From: Oceanobacillus limi
Lineage (GTDB): Bacteria > Bacillota > Bacilli > Bacillales > Amphibacillaceae
DNA length: 64,000 nucleotides
Assembly: GCF_900111445.1 (NCBI RefSeq)
Contig: NZ_FOHE01000002.1
Coordinates: 310,001 to 374,000 of the forward strand
Direction of reading: 5' to 3'
This document shows positions 57,276 to 64,000 of the stretch, one piece after another. The translations under genes were made by a program, and so were the position numbers. How positions within the stretch are numbered: position 1 is the first letter of the stretch; each line of letters opens with the position of its first letter. Under the pieces are notes generated by a model. It saw nothing but the letters and a program-made list of their open reading frames with translations, was not told where the DNA came from and did not search any database.

Positions 57276-57971
57276 GTGGATAAGACATTGAAAGTCACAA
57301 ACGTATTAAGTGATCCAACCCGATTTAAAATTTATGAACATATAATTGAACAACAAAAAGAATTTACCGTTAGTGAAATTTCTAATCAATTTGAAATTCA
57401 CCCTAACGTTGCAAGGCTACATCTAACCAAACTAGAGGACATTAATTTGCTTATTTCTTACCCTCAAAAAACAGGCAAAGGTGGGCGACCAAGTAGATTG
57501 TATCGCCTTTCTGATGAAGTGATTGAATTGAACTTTCCACATCGTGATTATAGAATGCTTTCATCAATTGCATTAGAAGCATTTATTGAATTAGGGGAGC
57601 CAGGTAAACAGGCATTATTTCAAACTGGAAAAAAATATGGTACGAAGGTTATAGAAAACTATCCTGCAAACTCTAGTCACACACTTACCGTTGAACAAAA
57701 AATACAAATTTTAGAGGGTGCAGGGGTAGTTTCGGGAATGTATCCAAAGTTTAGTCACAATACCAAAAATAATTCAATATCATTTGAAGTTAATAATTGT
57801 CCATTTAAGGAAGTTGTATCCAAGGATCAACCGATGGTTTGCAAAATGCATCAATCATTTTTAAAAGGAATGTTTGAAGCTCTATTTCAAGATATTGAAT
57901 TAATTGAAACAGAAAACATGTTTCTAGGCTGTAACCATTGCTCATATGTAGCTAAACTTACAAATATTTGA
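57276..57971 (+). CDS. SufR-like winged-helix regulator with C-terminal cysteines
   Basis: 231 aa. N-terminal ArsR/DeoR-type winged helix (about 8-85: LSDPTRFKIYEHI, FTVSEISNQFEIHPNVARLH, GGRPSRLYRLS). C-terminal domain with four Cys: one in NNCPF, one in VCKMH 13 residues on, and a pair in GCNHCSY, which resembles the Fe-S ligand layout of SufR-type regulators. GTG 57276 has GAGGTG 6 bp before; it follows comGG by 93 bp. Target genes are unknown. B. subtilis has no equivalent at this place that I recall. Confidence 0.75.
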   Translation: MDKTLKVTNVLSDPTRFKIYEHIIEQQKEFTVSEISNQFEIHPNVARLHLTKLEDINLLISYPQKTGKGGRPSRLYRLSDEVIELNFPHRDYRMLSSIALEAFIELGEPGKQALFQTGKKYGTKVIENYPANSSHTLTVEQKIQILEGAGVVSGMYPKFSHNTKNNSISFEVNNCPFKEVVSKDQPMVCKMHQSFLKGMFEALFQDIELIETENMFLGCNHCSYVAKLTNI

Positions 57972-58044
57972 TAGGATTGATTTACAATATTTAATTCCTC
58001 GTTTATAATAACAATGATGATGACACCTAAAAGGAGGGGAAAGC

Positions 58045-58287
58045 ATGGATCGAATGTTTCGAGTGCTTGCCTTTTGGACGGGTATTTTTACAGTTATGTT
58101 TTATGTAGGAGACATGCAGAAAACAGCACTACTTTTCCTAGTTCAAACGGCTTTTTTCCTAACAGTAAGTTATTTAAAGTTATCTGAACGCATGTACATG
58201 TATTTATTTGGTGCTTATTGCACTGTATTTATGATTGGTTTTACATGGTATTCAGAATTTATTCTAGTTCCTGGATTTGGTCACTAA
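58045..58287 (+). CDS. yqgY: YqgY, DUF2626 family membrane protein
   Basis: 80 aa with three hydrophobic segments (about 5-20, 27-44 and 50-72), ending LVPGFGH. Matches the DUF2626/YqgY family of unknown function. Excellent AAGGAGGGG site. Followed at once by a terminator. Confidence 0.87.
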   Translation: MDRMFRVLAFWTGIFTVMFYVGDMQKTALLFLVQTAFFLTVSYLKLSERMYMYLFGAYCTVFMIGFTWYSEFILVPGFGH

Positions 58288-58290
58288 GAA

Positions 58291-58339
58291 CAAAACAAAA
58301 ACCCTGCTTACATATTGTTCGCGCAGGGTTTTTGTTTTG
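58291..58339. terminator. Terminator after yqgY
   Basis: Perfect 17-bp stem CAAAACAAAAACCCTGC / GCAGGGTTTTTGTTTTG around 15 nt. Symmetric A/T arms let it work in both directions. Confidence 0.93.
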
Positions 58340-58545
58340 CTTAGGAAATTACAAAATGAAACCCCTATGGATAAATTATTGGCAGGAACAGCCCCGCTTC
58401 GAGGGACAGGTTGTCCTACTGTCTATGACGCCACAGGATAAGGAAAACTTCCAAGCGAAACAACGCAATACGATGTGACGCCTACGTAGCATTTCTCGTC
58501 CTATGATAGAATGCTCCATTAAAATAGCTACTTTGCATGCTACAT
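58340..58545. other. Unassigned GC-rich, hairpin-bearing intergenic sequence
   Basis: About 200 nt without a credible gene. Local helices: CCCCGCTTCGAGGG, GACAG...CTGTC (58406-58424), GCTACATGTAGC (58539-58550), and repeated CTACGTAGC-like palindromes. It runs directly into repeat copy 2. Looks like structured RNA or a decayed element; orientation unclear, and I know no matching family. Confidence 0.45.
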
Positions 58546-58548
58546 GTA

Positions 58549-58636
58549 GCCACTTGGCATGACCAGGCACAATAGGTTTTCGGAGGGGCAAATAATTACA
58601 TTCCCAGTCCGTACGCCTCTACCAAGGGTGTTTTTC
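58549..58636 (-). repeat. Hairpin-bearing ~90-nt repeat, copy 2
   Basis: On the minus strand: ACGGACTGGGAATGTAATTA, CCCCTCCGAAAACC and GCCTGGTCATGCCAAGTG, colinear with copy 1 at 44782-44882 at roughly 70-75% identity by eye. The 3' hairpin of copy 1 is weaker here. Confidence 0.65.
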
Positions 58637-58660
58637 GCTTTTGTTCTATAGTTACCACTG

Positions 58661-58689
58661 TTGACATGTTTTTAATATACATTTATAGT
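58661..58689 (+). promoter_or_regulatory. Strong sigma-A promoter of a candidate small RNA
   Basis: TTGACA (58661-58666), 17-bp spacer, TATAGT (58684-58689). No gene follows on this strand before the terminator at 58745. Confidence 0.75.
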
Positions 58690-58694
58690 ATTTA

Positions 58695-58785
58695 TTGTAG
58701 CTTAACTTTTATCCCTAACCAACAAGAGCAGAGCACATCCCCCCTAAGACCCTTCTGAATAGAAGGGTCTTATTGTGTTATTGTT
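58695..58785 (+). ncRNA. Candidate ~90-nt C-rich small RNA
   Basis: Starts about 6-8 nt after a near-consensus promoter and ends in a strong terminator (stem TAAGACCCTTCT / AGAAGGGTCTTA, loop GAAT, then TTGTGTTATTGTT). No ribosome site or reading frame. Unpaired region includes CACATCCCCCCT right before the stem, complementary to Shine-Dalgarno sequences, as in the C-rich sRNAs of Firmicutes (RsaE/RoxS, FsrA). Not recognisably one of those. Inference from sequence only. Confidence 0.6.
58745..58785 (+). terminator. Terminator of the candidate small RNA
   Basis: Perfect 12-bp stem with GAAT loop and a T-rich tail on the plus strand; no T run on the minus strand, so it is directional. Confidence 0.88.
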
Positions 58786-58821
58786 ATTAAATAACTTGTT
58801 AACGTACTCCCCCGAGCCGAT

Positions 58822-59445
58822 TTATATAGTAATAAATGGATTACTTCTTTTTTCTTCCATAATTTTAGTTTCTGAACCATGTCCAGGATATACTATAAAA
58901 TGATCAGGTAGACGATATAGCTTTTCTTTTATGTTTGTTTCTAATTGGTTATAATTTCCACCAGGTAGATCGGTGCGCCCAATTCCTTTATTAAATAAAA
59001 TATCACCACTAATTACGAAAGAGTCGTCCTTAAAGATAAAGCTAACACTTCCTGGAGAATGACCCGGTGTATGAATGATCTCAAAATTAAAACTTGAAAT
59101 GGAACACTTACCCGGAATTAGATACTTGTCTGGATTATAAGTAGTTATTTCTTCTCCAATAAATAACGATGACCCATTTAGAGCTGGATCAGATAGCCAA
59201 CACTTCTCTACCTCATGTAAATATACCTCAATATGATAAAAAGAACGTAGCTTATCAACTCCACCGATATGATCAAAGTGCGCATGAGTTAATAGTATTG
59301 CTTTGGGAGATAATTTTTCCCGTTCTAAGAAGTCGATGACTTTTTGTTCATCTCCTCCTGGATCAATGATTAATGCTTCTCCTTCTCTGTAAACAATATA
59401 ACAATTTGTCCCAAGTGGGCCCAAAGACATACTTTTCACTTTCAT
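58822..59445 (-). CDS. yqgX: YqgX, metallo-beta-lactamase-fold hydrolase
   Basis: 207-aa glyoxalase II-like protein with zinc-binding THAHFDHIGG, HTPGHSPGSVSF and PGHGSET. May hydrolyse S-lactoyl-bacillithiol or a related thioester; substrate uncertain. AGGAGGG before ATG. Faces the small RNA convergently. Confidence 0.94.
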   Translation of the reverse strand: MKVKSMSLGPLGTNCYIVYREGEALIIDPGGDEQKVIDFLEREKLSPKAILLTHAHFDHIGGVDKLRSFYHIEVYLHEVEKCWLSDPALNGSSLFIGEEITTYNPDKYLIPGKCSISSFNFEIIHTPGHSPGSVSFIFKDDSFVISGDILFNKGIGRTDLPGGNYNQLETNIKEKLYRLPDHFIVYPGHGSETKIMEEKRSNPFITI

Positions 59446-59637
59446 TTTATCCCTCCTAATTGCTCCAACAGAATAACTACTTTTTAAGTATCTTGGTTCT
59501 GCTAAAAATCTCCATATTAACTCGACAAATAATCGATTTTATAATAAAATAAAGTATAAGTGTTGTTTAGATACATAATAATACAAATATAATTCCAATA
59601 GCAATCTTTTAGGAAAGTACATAAGGAGGATGTAATC

Positions 59638-59820
59638 ATGTCACAACACATCGTTTTAGCAATTATGTTATTAGTAGTGGCTTTAGTCTCTGTAGTATCT
59701 GTCGTTCGTCAATTAAAATTTAAAAACTTCTTCGCTTTAGGATTCTCAGCAATTTCAGCACTATCTTTTGGATTTTTCTCAATCGCAACTATCATTCAAG
59801 TTTTAAAAAATGCAATGTAA
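59638..59820 (+). CDS. yqgW: YqgW, DUF2759 small membrane protein
   Basis: 60 aa with two hydrophobic helices (about 5-23 and 31-55) joined by RQLKFKNF. Matches the DUF2759/YqgW family, function unknown, in its usual place beside yqgX. GGAGG lies 8 bp before ATG. Confidence 0.85.
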   Translation: MSQHIVLAIMLLVVALVSVVSVVRQLKFKNFFALGFSAISALSFGFFSIATIIQVLKNAM

Positions 59821-59822
59821 CA

Positions 59823-59853
59823 TAAAGGAGCTACCTAAATGGGTAGCTCCTTT
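59823..59853 (+). terminator. First terminator hairpin after yqgW
   Basis: AAAGGAGCTACC-taaat-GGGTAGCTCCTTT, directly after the yqgW stop. Confidence 0.8.
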
Positions 59854-59854
59854 A

Positions 59855-59885
59855 TAAAAGCTGCCAATTTGGCAGCTTTTTTTAT
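59855..59885. terminator. Second terminator hairpin, shared with yqgS
   Basis: AAAAGCTGCCA-at-TTGGCAGCTTTT followed by T run on plus strand; on the minus strand it ends yqgS. Confidence 0.88.
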
Positions 59886-61780
59886 TCGTCGAAGTCAATG
59901 AAACGGAATAAATCACCATAAATTAAATTGTCAGACAGACTTAATTCTTTTTCTACTTTTTCTTTAATTGGCTGGCAGGCATTATTTTGTTGTTCCTTGT
60001 TCGAATGGTTATTTTCCGTAGCAATTGCTTCTCCAGTTAAACGTTCATAACAAACTTCACCTGTATACACATAATCTTCACTCACAAAGTCACCATTTCG
60101 AAGTGCAATAAATCCTTTCCGATCATCATGGAACAAATCATTGCCAAAATAAATATCATTATCCGTTTCAATTCCTAACATATGCAACAATGTTGGTTTA
60201 ATATCAATTTGGCCAGCTATTTCAGACTTAACTTCCCCTTCTCCATGACCTGGTATATGAATAAAAAGCGGAACTCGTTGTAACTGCAAGTAATCATAAG
60301 GGGTAATTTCCTCTTTTTCTAACAACTGACTCATTGCTTTATTATGATTTGCACTAATTCCATTATGGTCCCCCATAATAATAATGATGGAATCCTCATA
60401 TAAATCCGAAACCTTTAATTGGTCAAAAAACGCCTCGATTGATTCATCCGTATATCTTACGGTCGGTAAATAATTATTAAGCGTATTCGAGTTCGAGTCA
60501 TACGGTTCAATTGATCGATCTTCATCGTCTAAATCAAAGGGGAAATGATTTGTTAATGTTATAAATCTAGAATAGAAGGGTTCTTCTAAGGTTTGTAAAT
60601 ACTTTATCGACTGTTCGAAAAAGGACTTATCCTTCAACCCCCAACCTACCGAGTTTTCTTCATTAACTTCATAGGAATCAATATCATAGAAATGGTCATA
60701 ATTTAGGCTCTCATACATTTGATCACGATTCCAAAAACTTTTGTTGTTAGCATGAAAAACAGTTGAATAATAGCCGTGCTCTTTTATCATTTCAGGAAAG
60801 CCATGATATTCATTCTGACCATGGGTGAAAAAGACTGCACCTCTGGAAAGTGGATATAGCGAATTATCTCCTAAAAACTCTGAGTCAGACGTTTTCCCTT
60901 GTTCCGTTTGGTGGTAGAAATTTTCAAAGTAATACGTATCTTCATCTTCTGTAAGGCTATTCATAAATGGTGTGATTTCTTGTCCATTTACTTTATTATT
61001 AATTACAAAGCTTTGGACAGATTCTGCCCAGATTGTGATGACGTTTTTCCCTTCTGCTACACCAAACAAATCCGATTTTTCATTACTTCTAATCTCTTTT
61101 TCAATATAATCTTTAATTTCTTTAATTTCGTTTTCATCCGCGAACACTCGTTGTGATTTAACTTTTGAGTGAAGTATGACATCGTAAATATGGTAATTAA
61201 ATAGTCCAATATTTTTCACTAGATATTCTCGGTCAAATGCACGAGTGAATAATTGAGGCCGTTCAAGCTCAGCTAGAAAGAAATTACCTGCTAGCAAGAC
61301 CATAGACATGGTTACAGCAAATACTTTTCCACTTCTTTTAAATGGCTCAATTGCAGTTGTTTGTTGTTTAGATGCCAAGTACCAAATAATGATAACATCA
61401 AAAAACCAAACAATATCATAGGGTTTAATTAAAGATATGACACTAGTACCTAAATCAGCTGCGTTACTCCCCTGAAATAACTGAGGTAACGTAATAAAAT
61501 CTGTATAAGACCGATAGAATACTAGGTTTGCAAATACAACAAATGAACCTATAAAAGCCATATAGCGGAGAAATTTCATTTGGCGAGATTGCTTTTTAAA
61601 CCAGACACTGATCGCAAAAATAATAAATGCTGAAACAAATGGATTAATTAATAAGATGAACTCCTGCAATACATTATCAAGCTCTATTGAAAACATAAAT
61701 CGATAAACGATATATGTTTTCAACCCAAATAATAATGTTGCAATGACATAAAGTGGAATTCTTCCCCATTTCGTATTCAT
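59882..61780 (-). CDS. yqgS: Lipoteichoic acid synthase-type enzyme YqgS
   Basis: 632 aa: five N-terminal membrane helices (first about 10-28, last about 150-170) and a large extracellular sulfatase-like domain. Nucleophile Thr lies in QTEQGKTSDSEFLGDNS, metal ligands in TIWAESVQSF-like and IIMGDHNG with HGQNEYHGFPEM. Polymerises glycerol phosphate from phosphatidylglycerol onto a lipid anchor; B. subtilis has four such paralogues (LtaS, YfnI, YqgS, YvgJ). ATG 61780, GGAGG 7 bp upstream. Confidence 0.93.
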   Translation of the reverse strand: MNTKWGRIPLYVIATLLFGLKTYIVYRFMFSIELDNVLQEFILLINPFVSAFIIFAISVWFKKQSRQMKFLRYMAFIGSFVVFANLVFYRSYTDFITLPQLFQGSNAADLGTSVISLIKPYDIVWFFDVIIIWYLASKQQTTAIEPFKRSGKVFAVTMSMVLLAGNFFLAELERPQLFTRAFDREYLVKNIGLFNYHIYDVILHSKVKSQRVFADENEIKEIKDYIEKEIRSNEKSDLFGVAEGKNVITIWAESVQSFVINNKVNGQEITPFMNSLTEDEDTYYFENFYHQTEQGKTSDSEFLGDNSLYPLSRGAVFFTHGQNEYHGFPEMIKEHGYYSTVFHANNKSFWNRDQMYESLNYDHFYDIDSYEVNEENSVGWGLKDKSFFEQSIKYLQTLEEPFYSRFITLTNHFPFDLDDEDRSIEPYDSNSNTLNNYLPTVRYTDESIEAFFDQLKVSDLYEDSIIIIMGDHNGISANHNKAMSQLLEKEEITPYDYLQLQRVPLFIHIPGHGEGEVKSEIAGQIDIKPTLLHMLGIETDNDIYFGNDLFHDDRKGFIALRNGDFVSEDYVYTGEVCYERLTGEAIATENNHSNKEQQNNACQPIKEKVEKELSLSDNLIYGDLFRFIDFDE

Positions 61781-61938
61781 ATTATATCCTCCCACAATAC
61801 TCCCATTACATAATAATTATTATGCTATTGTTTTAAATCCGTTACGGCAAAAAACACGTCTATAATTAATTAGACGTATACTCATACGAAAAAGTTTCAC
61901 TTTTTCTATGAAATATATATATTGAAAGAAAATACAGG

Positions 61939-62913
61939 CTAGAACGTTACATTATTTACCTTTTGTTGTACAAGAAATGCTGCACCAATAATTCCTGCAT
62001 CATTCCCAAGCTGTGCAATTTTTACTTCACAAACATTACTTATTCTAGGTAAAGCATATTTATGAAAAGCTTTATTTATTCCTTGAATTAGTTGTTCACC
62101 TGCTTTTGATACTCCGCCACCTACTAATATTTTTGACGGATTAACAATTGTAGACATATTGGCAATTGTAAAGCCCAATATATCTGTCGTATTATCTACA
62201 ATGTCGATACATACCTGCTCTCCTTCTAAGGCAAGCTCAAAGATATCTTTTGAACTAATCTTCCCATTTTGCTCATATCGTTGACTCAATAAATTAGATT
62301 GGTCTTTCTCTATTGCCTTCATTCCTTGACGAACAATACCTGTAGCAGACGTAACTGTTTCTAAACACCCATTACGTCCACAATTACATAAATATCCATC
62401 TTTCTCAACTGTTATATGTCCAATTTCACCCGCAGTACCGTTCGCTCCATTTAATATGGAACCATTCGCAATTATGCCACCTCCAACTCCAGTTCCAAGT
62501 GTAATTGCGATCACATTTTTGGATTGATTTCCTGCTCCTTTCCAATTTTCTCCTATAACAGCAATATTGGCATCATTTTCTAAAAACACTGGAAGTTGTG
62601 ACTTATCTGTTAACATTTTAGCTAAATTAAAGTCTTTCCAACCAATGTTAACAGCTTCATGTACAATACCTGCATCACTATCAATAAACCCTGGTGCACC
62701 TACACCAATCCCTAACAAATTATTGCGTTCAATTTCAGAGTGACGTAGTAACCGATGATCAATTGAATTCCAGATATCAGGAACAATGGATGCTCCTTGA
62801 TTGTCTGTATTTGTCTTTATCTCCCATTTATCTAATATCTCTCCGTCCTTATGAATAACACCTATTTTCACCGTGGTGCCACCAATGTCGACGCCTATCA
62901 TATATTCTTTCAT
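61939..62913 (-). CDS. glcK: ROK-family glucokinase
   Basis: 324 aa: phosphate loop GVDIGGTTVKIGV, catalytic Asp in LENDANIAVIGE, zinc-binding CNCGRNGCLE, and LGTGVGGGII. Phosphorylates intracellular glucose. I take ATG 62913 (GGAAGG 7 bp before) instead of GTG 62931. YqgQ ends just upstream, with which it is probably cotranscribed. Confidence 0.95.
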   Translation of the reverse strand: MKEYMIGVDIGGTTVKIGVIHKDGEILDKWEIKTNTDNQGASIVPDIWNSIDHRLLRHSEIERNNLLGIGVGAPGFIDSDAGIVHEAVNIGWKDFNLAKMLTDKSQLPVFLENDANIAVIGENWKGAGNQSKNVIAITLGTGVGGGIIANGSILNGANGTAGEIGHITVEKDGYLCNCGRNGCLETVTSATGIVRQGMKAIEKDQSNLLSQRYEQNGKISSKDIFELALEGEQVCIDIVDNTTDILGFTIANMSTIVNPSKILVGGGVSKAGEQLIQGINKAFHKYALPRISNVCEVKIAQLGNDAGIIGAAFLVQQKVNNVTF

Positions 62914-62927
62914 CTGTTGCCCTTCCT

Positions 62928-63122
62928 TCACTTGTTAAGTAGTCTTTTTTCCCTTCTTAAGACAAGTAATGCTTTTTGATAATCTTCAACGTAAATTAAC
63001 TTAGATGAATATAACTCTTTTAATTCCATTTCCATGAGTTCTAGATCAGACATTCGGTCTCCTAGATAAATAAAAATCCCAAATCGTTTTAATAATTGTT
63101 GTACATCATAAAATGAATTCAT
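62928..63122 (-). CDS. yqgQ: YqgQ, DUF910 small protein
   Basis: 64-aa helical protein (FYDVQQLLKRFGIFIYLGDR...DLELMEMELKELY). Always next to glcK in Bacillus; structurally a small three-helix bundle, with possible nucleic-acid binding. GGTGAGAA before ATG. Confidence 0.93.
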   Translation of the reverse strand: MNSFYDVQQLLKRFGIFIYLGDRMSDLELMEMELKELYSSKLIYVEDYQKALLVLRREKRLLNK

Positions 63123-63158
63123 TAATTCTCACCAAAATAATTATACCAAATTTAACCC

Positions 63159-63196
63159 TAAAAAAAAATCCAGATCTTCTTACCGATCTGGATCTT
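63159..63196 (-). terminator. Terminator after spoVAF-like gene
   Basis: Minus strand AAGATCCAGATC ... GATCTGGATTTTTTTTT, overlapping the stop codon. Confidence 0.88.
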
Positions 63197-64000
63197 GTGG
63201 GTGTAATAATTTTGGCCGTTTGCTTTTTAACGGTATTGGGGATCGTAACAGAACATCTCGAAACGCTCGATACGAAAATGGAATAAACGGCCATAAGTAT
63301 GGGGATTGGAATGAACTCATTCTCGTAAGGTAAATTACCCAAATGGTAATACCAGCTATATACCCGATAATCCCAAACATAGCAGTAGTTAATAATAAAT
63401 AGATACGAACTAACCGATTGGCTAGACTTAATTCGTAACTAGGTGTTGCATATGTTCCAATAGCTGCAATCGCTAAATATAAAATAACCTCATATGAGAA
63501 TAACCCTACTTCAATGGCAACCTGACCTATTAAAATTGCTGCCACTAATCCGATTGCAGTGGCTAATGAAGTCGGCGTGTGTATGGCGGCCATACGTAAC
63601 ATATCTATTCCTAATTCAGCAAGAATAAACTGTAAAAGTAATGGGACCATACCGTAGTCATTTGGCCCAATGTACTCTAATCCTTGAGGTAAAAGGTCTG
63701 GATTTATCGAAAATAAATAGTATAACGGTAAAATAAAAATTGATGCTAATACCGCAAAAAAACGAACCATGCGTAAATAGGCACCTACTAATGGTTTCTG
63801 GCGATATTCCTCTGCATGTTGTAGATGATGCCAGTATGTTGAAGGAGTAATCATAACACTTGGTGATCCATCAATGATAATCAGTGCATGTCCTTCATAT
63901 AAATGGGTAGCAGCAGTATCTGGCCTTTCGGTATACCGCACAGTAGGAAACGGGTTCCAATGACGTCCAGATATAAATTCCTCAATCGTCTTCTCGGCCA
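63180..64000 (-). CDS. spoVAF: SpoVAF/GerA-family spore membrane protein, partial
   Basis: C-terminal 273 residues; the frame stays open to the right edge, so the N-terminus is missing. NPFPTVRYTERPD, HLQHAEEYRQKP and the membrane part AIGLVAAILIGQVAIEVGLF and TPSYELSLANRLVR fit SpoVAF better than GerAA, with about five membrane helices. SpoVAF lies in the spore inner membrane and affects germination via the SpoVA channel. In B. subtilis spoVAF is in the spoVA operon, not by yqgQ, so this is either a second GerA-family gene or a relocated one. Confidence 0.85.
   Translation of the reverse strand, partial: AEKTIEEFISGRHWNPFPTVRYTERPDTAATHLYEGHALIIIDGSPSVMITPSTYWHHLQHAEEYRQKPLVGAYLRMVRFFAVLASIFILPLYYLFSINPDLLPQGLEYIGPNDYGMVPLLLQFILAELGIDMLRMAAIHTPTSLATAIGLVAAILIGQVAIEVGLFSYEVILYLAIAAIGTYATPSYELSLANRLVRIYLLLTTAMFGIIGYIAGITIWVIYLTRMSSFQSPYLWPFIPFSYRAFRDVLLRSPIPLKSKRPKLLHPQDPDR

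Noticed and set aside
58218-58591. Frames of 71-86 residues after yqgY
   Set aside because: They run through the yqgY terminator or the structured island, with no ribosome site or family resemblance.
1-64000. CRISPR arrays, tRNA/rRNA genes, prophage or transposase genes
   Set aside because: I saw no regularly spaced repeats, cloverleaf tRNA sequences, rRNA segments or mobile-element proteins. The repeats present are non-coding.

Overview
The window is a low-GC, densely packed chromosome segment from a spore-forming Bacillaceae. Most genes lie on the minus strand. Gene content and order follow the Bacillus subtilis region from yqjA through bkd, spo0A, recN, nusB, acc, spoIIIA, efp, gcv and comG to glcK. 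Codon use, base composition, an OLE RNA locus and the repeat families suggest an Oceanobacillus or Virgibacillus-type halo/alkaliphile; Oceanobacillus is my best guess, from recognition only.

Layout. (1) 1-3.8 kb: split methylmalonyl-CoA mutase, the small membrane protein Prli42, YqjA and bacilliredoxin BrxB. (2) 3.8-14.7 kb: branched-chain keto acid operon ptb-bcd-buk-lpdV-bkdAA-bkdAB-bkdB behind a near-perfect sigma-54 promoter and its activator BkdR. It is split between bcd and buk by a ~550-bp repeat element. Val/Ile breakdown gives propionyl-CoA and so connects to the mutase. (3) 14.7-19.5 kb: YqzF, an aspartokinase, another repeat element, Spo0A and SpoIVB. (4) 19.5-30.5 kb: recN-ahrC-yqxC-oapA-[OLE RNA]-ispA-xseB-xseA-folD-nusB, then yqhY-accC-accB. 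The OLE RNA (~600 nt) and its membrane partner OapA sit where B. subtilis has dxs; dxs is absent here. (5) 30.6-38.8 kb: complete spoIIIA operon (AA-AH) with a sigma-E-type promoter, then efp, yqhT, yqhS, yqhR. (6) 39-49.3 kb: YqhP, patatin-like YqhO, MntR, a B12-dependent ribonucleotide reductase behind tandem NrdR boxes, rhodanese YqhL, and gcvT-gcvPA-gcvPB under a tandem glycine riboswitch. (7) 49.3-57.2 kb: SNF2 helicase YqhH with YqhG, a second GC-rich repeat (inverted relative to the first), YqzE, AroK and the comG operon. (8) 57.2-64 kb: a SufR-like regulator, YqgY, a structured non-coding island containing a candidate C-rich small RNA, YqgX, YqgW, an LTA-synthase-type enzyme, glucokinase, YqgQ and the C-terminal part of SpoVAF.

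The most interesting parts are non-coding: the OLE RNA/OapA pair, the candidate ~90-nt sRNA at 58.7 kb, a ~90-nt repeat with hairpins present twice (44.8 and 58.6 kb), and two related families of MITE-like intergenic elements (9.8, 52.0 kb; 16.4, 38.9 kb). Two cobalamin-dependent enzymes (the mutase and the class II reductase) point to reliance on B12. No tRNA, rRNA, CRISPR array or transposase gene was seen.
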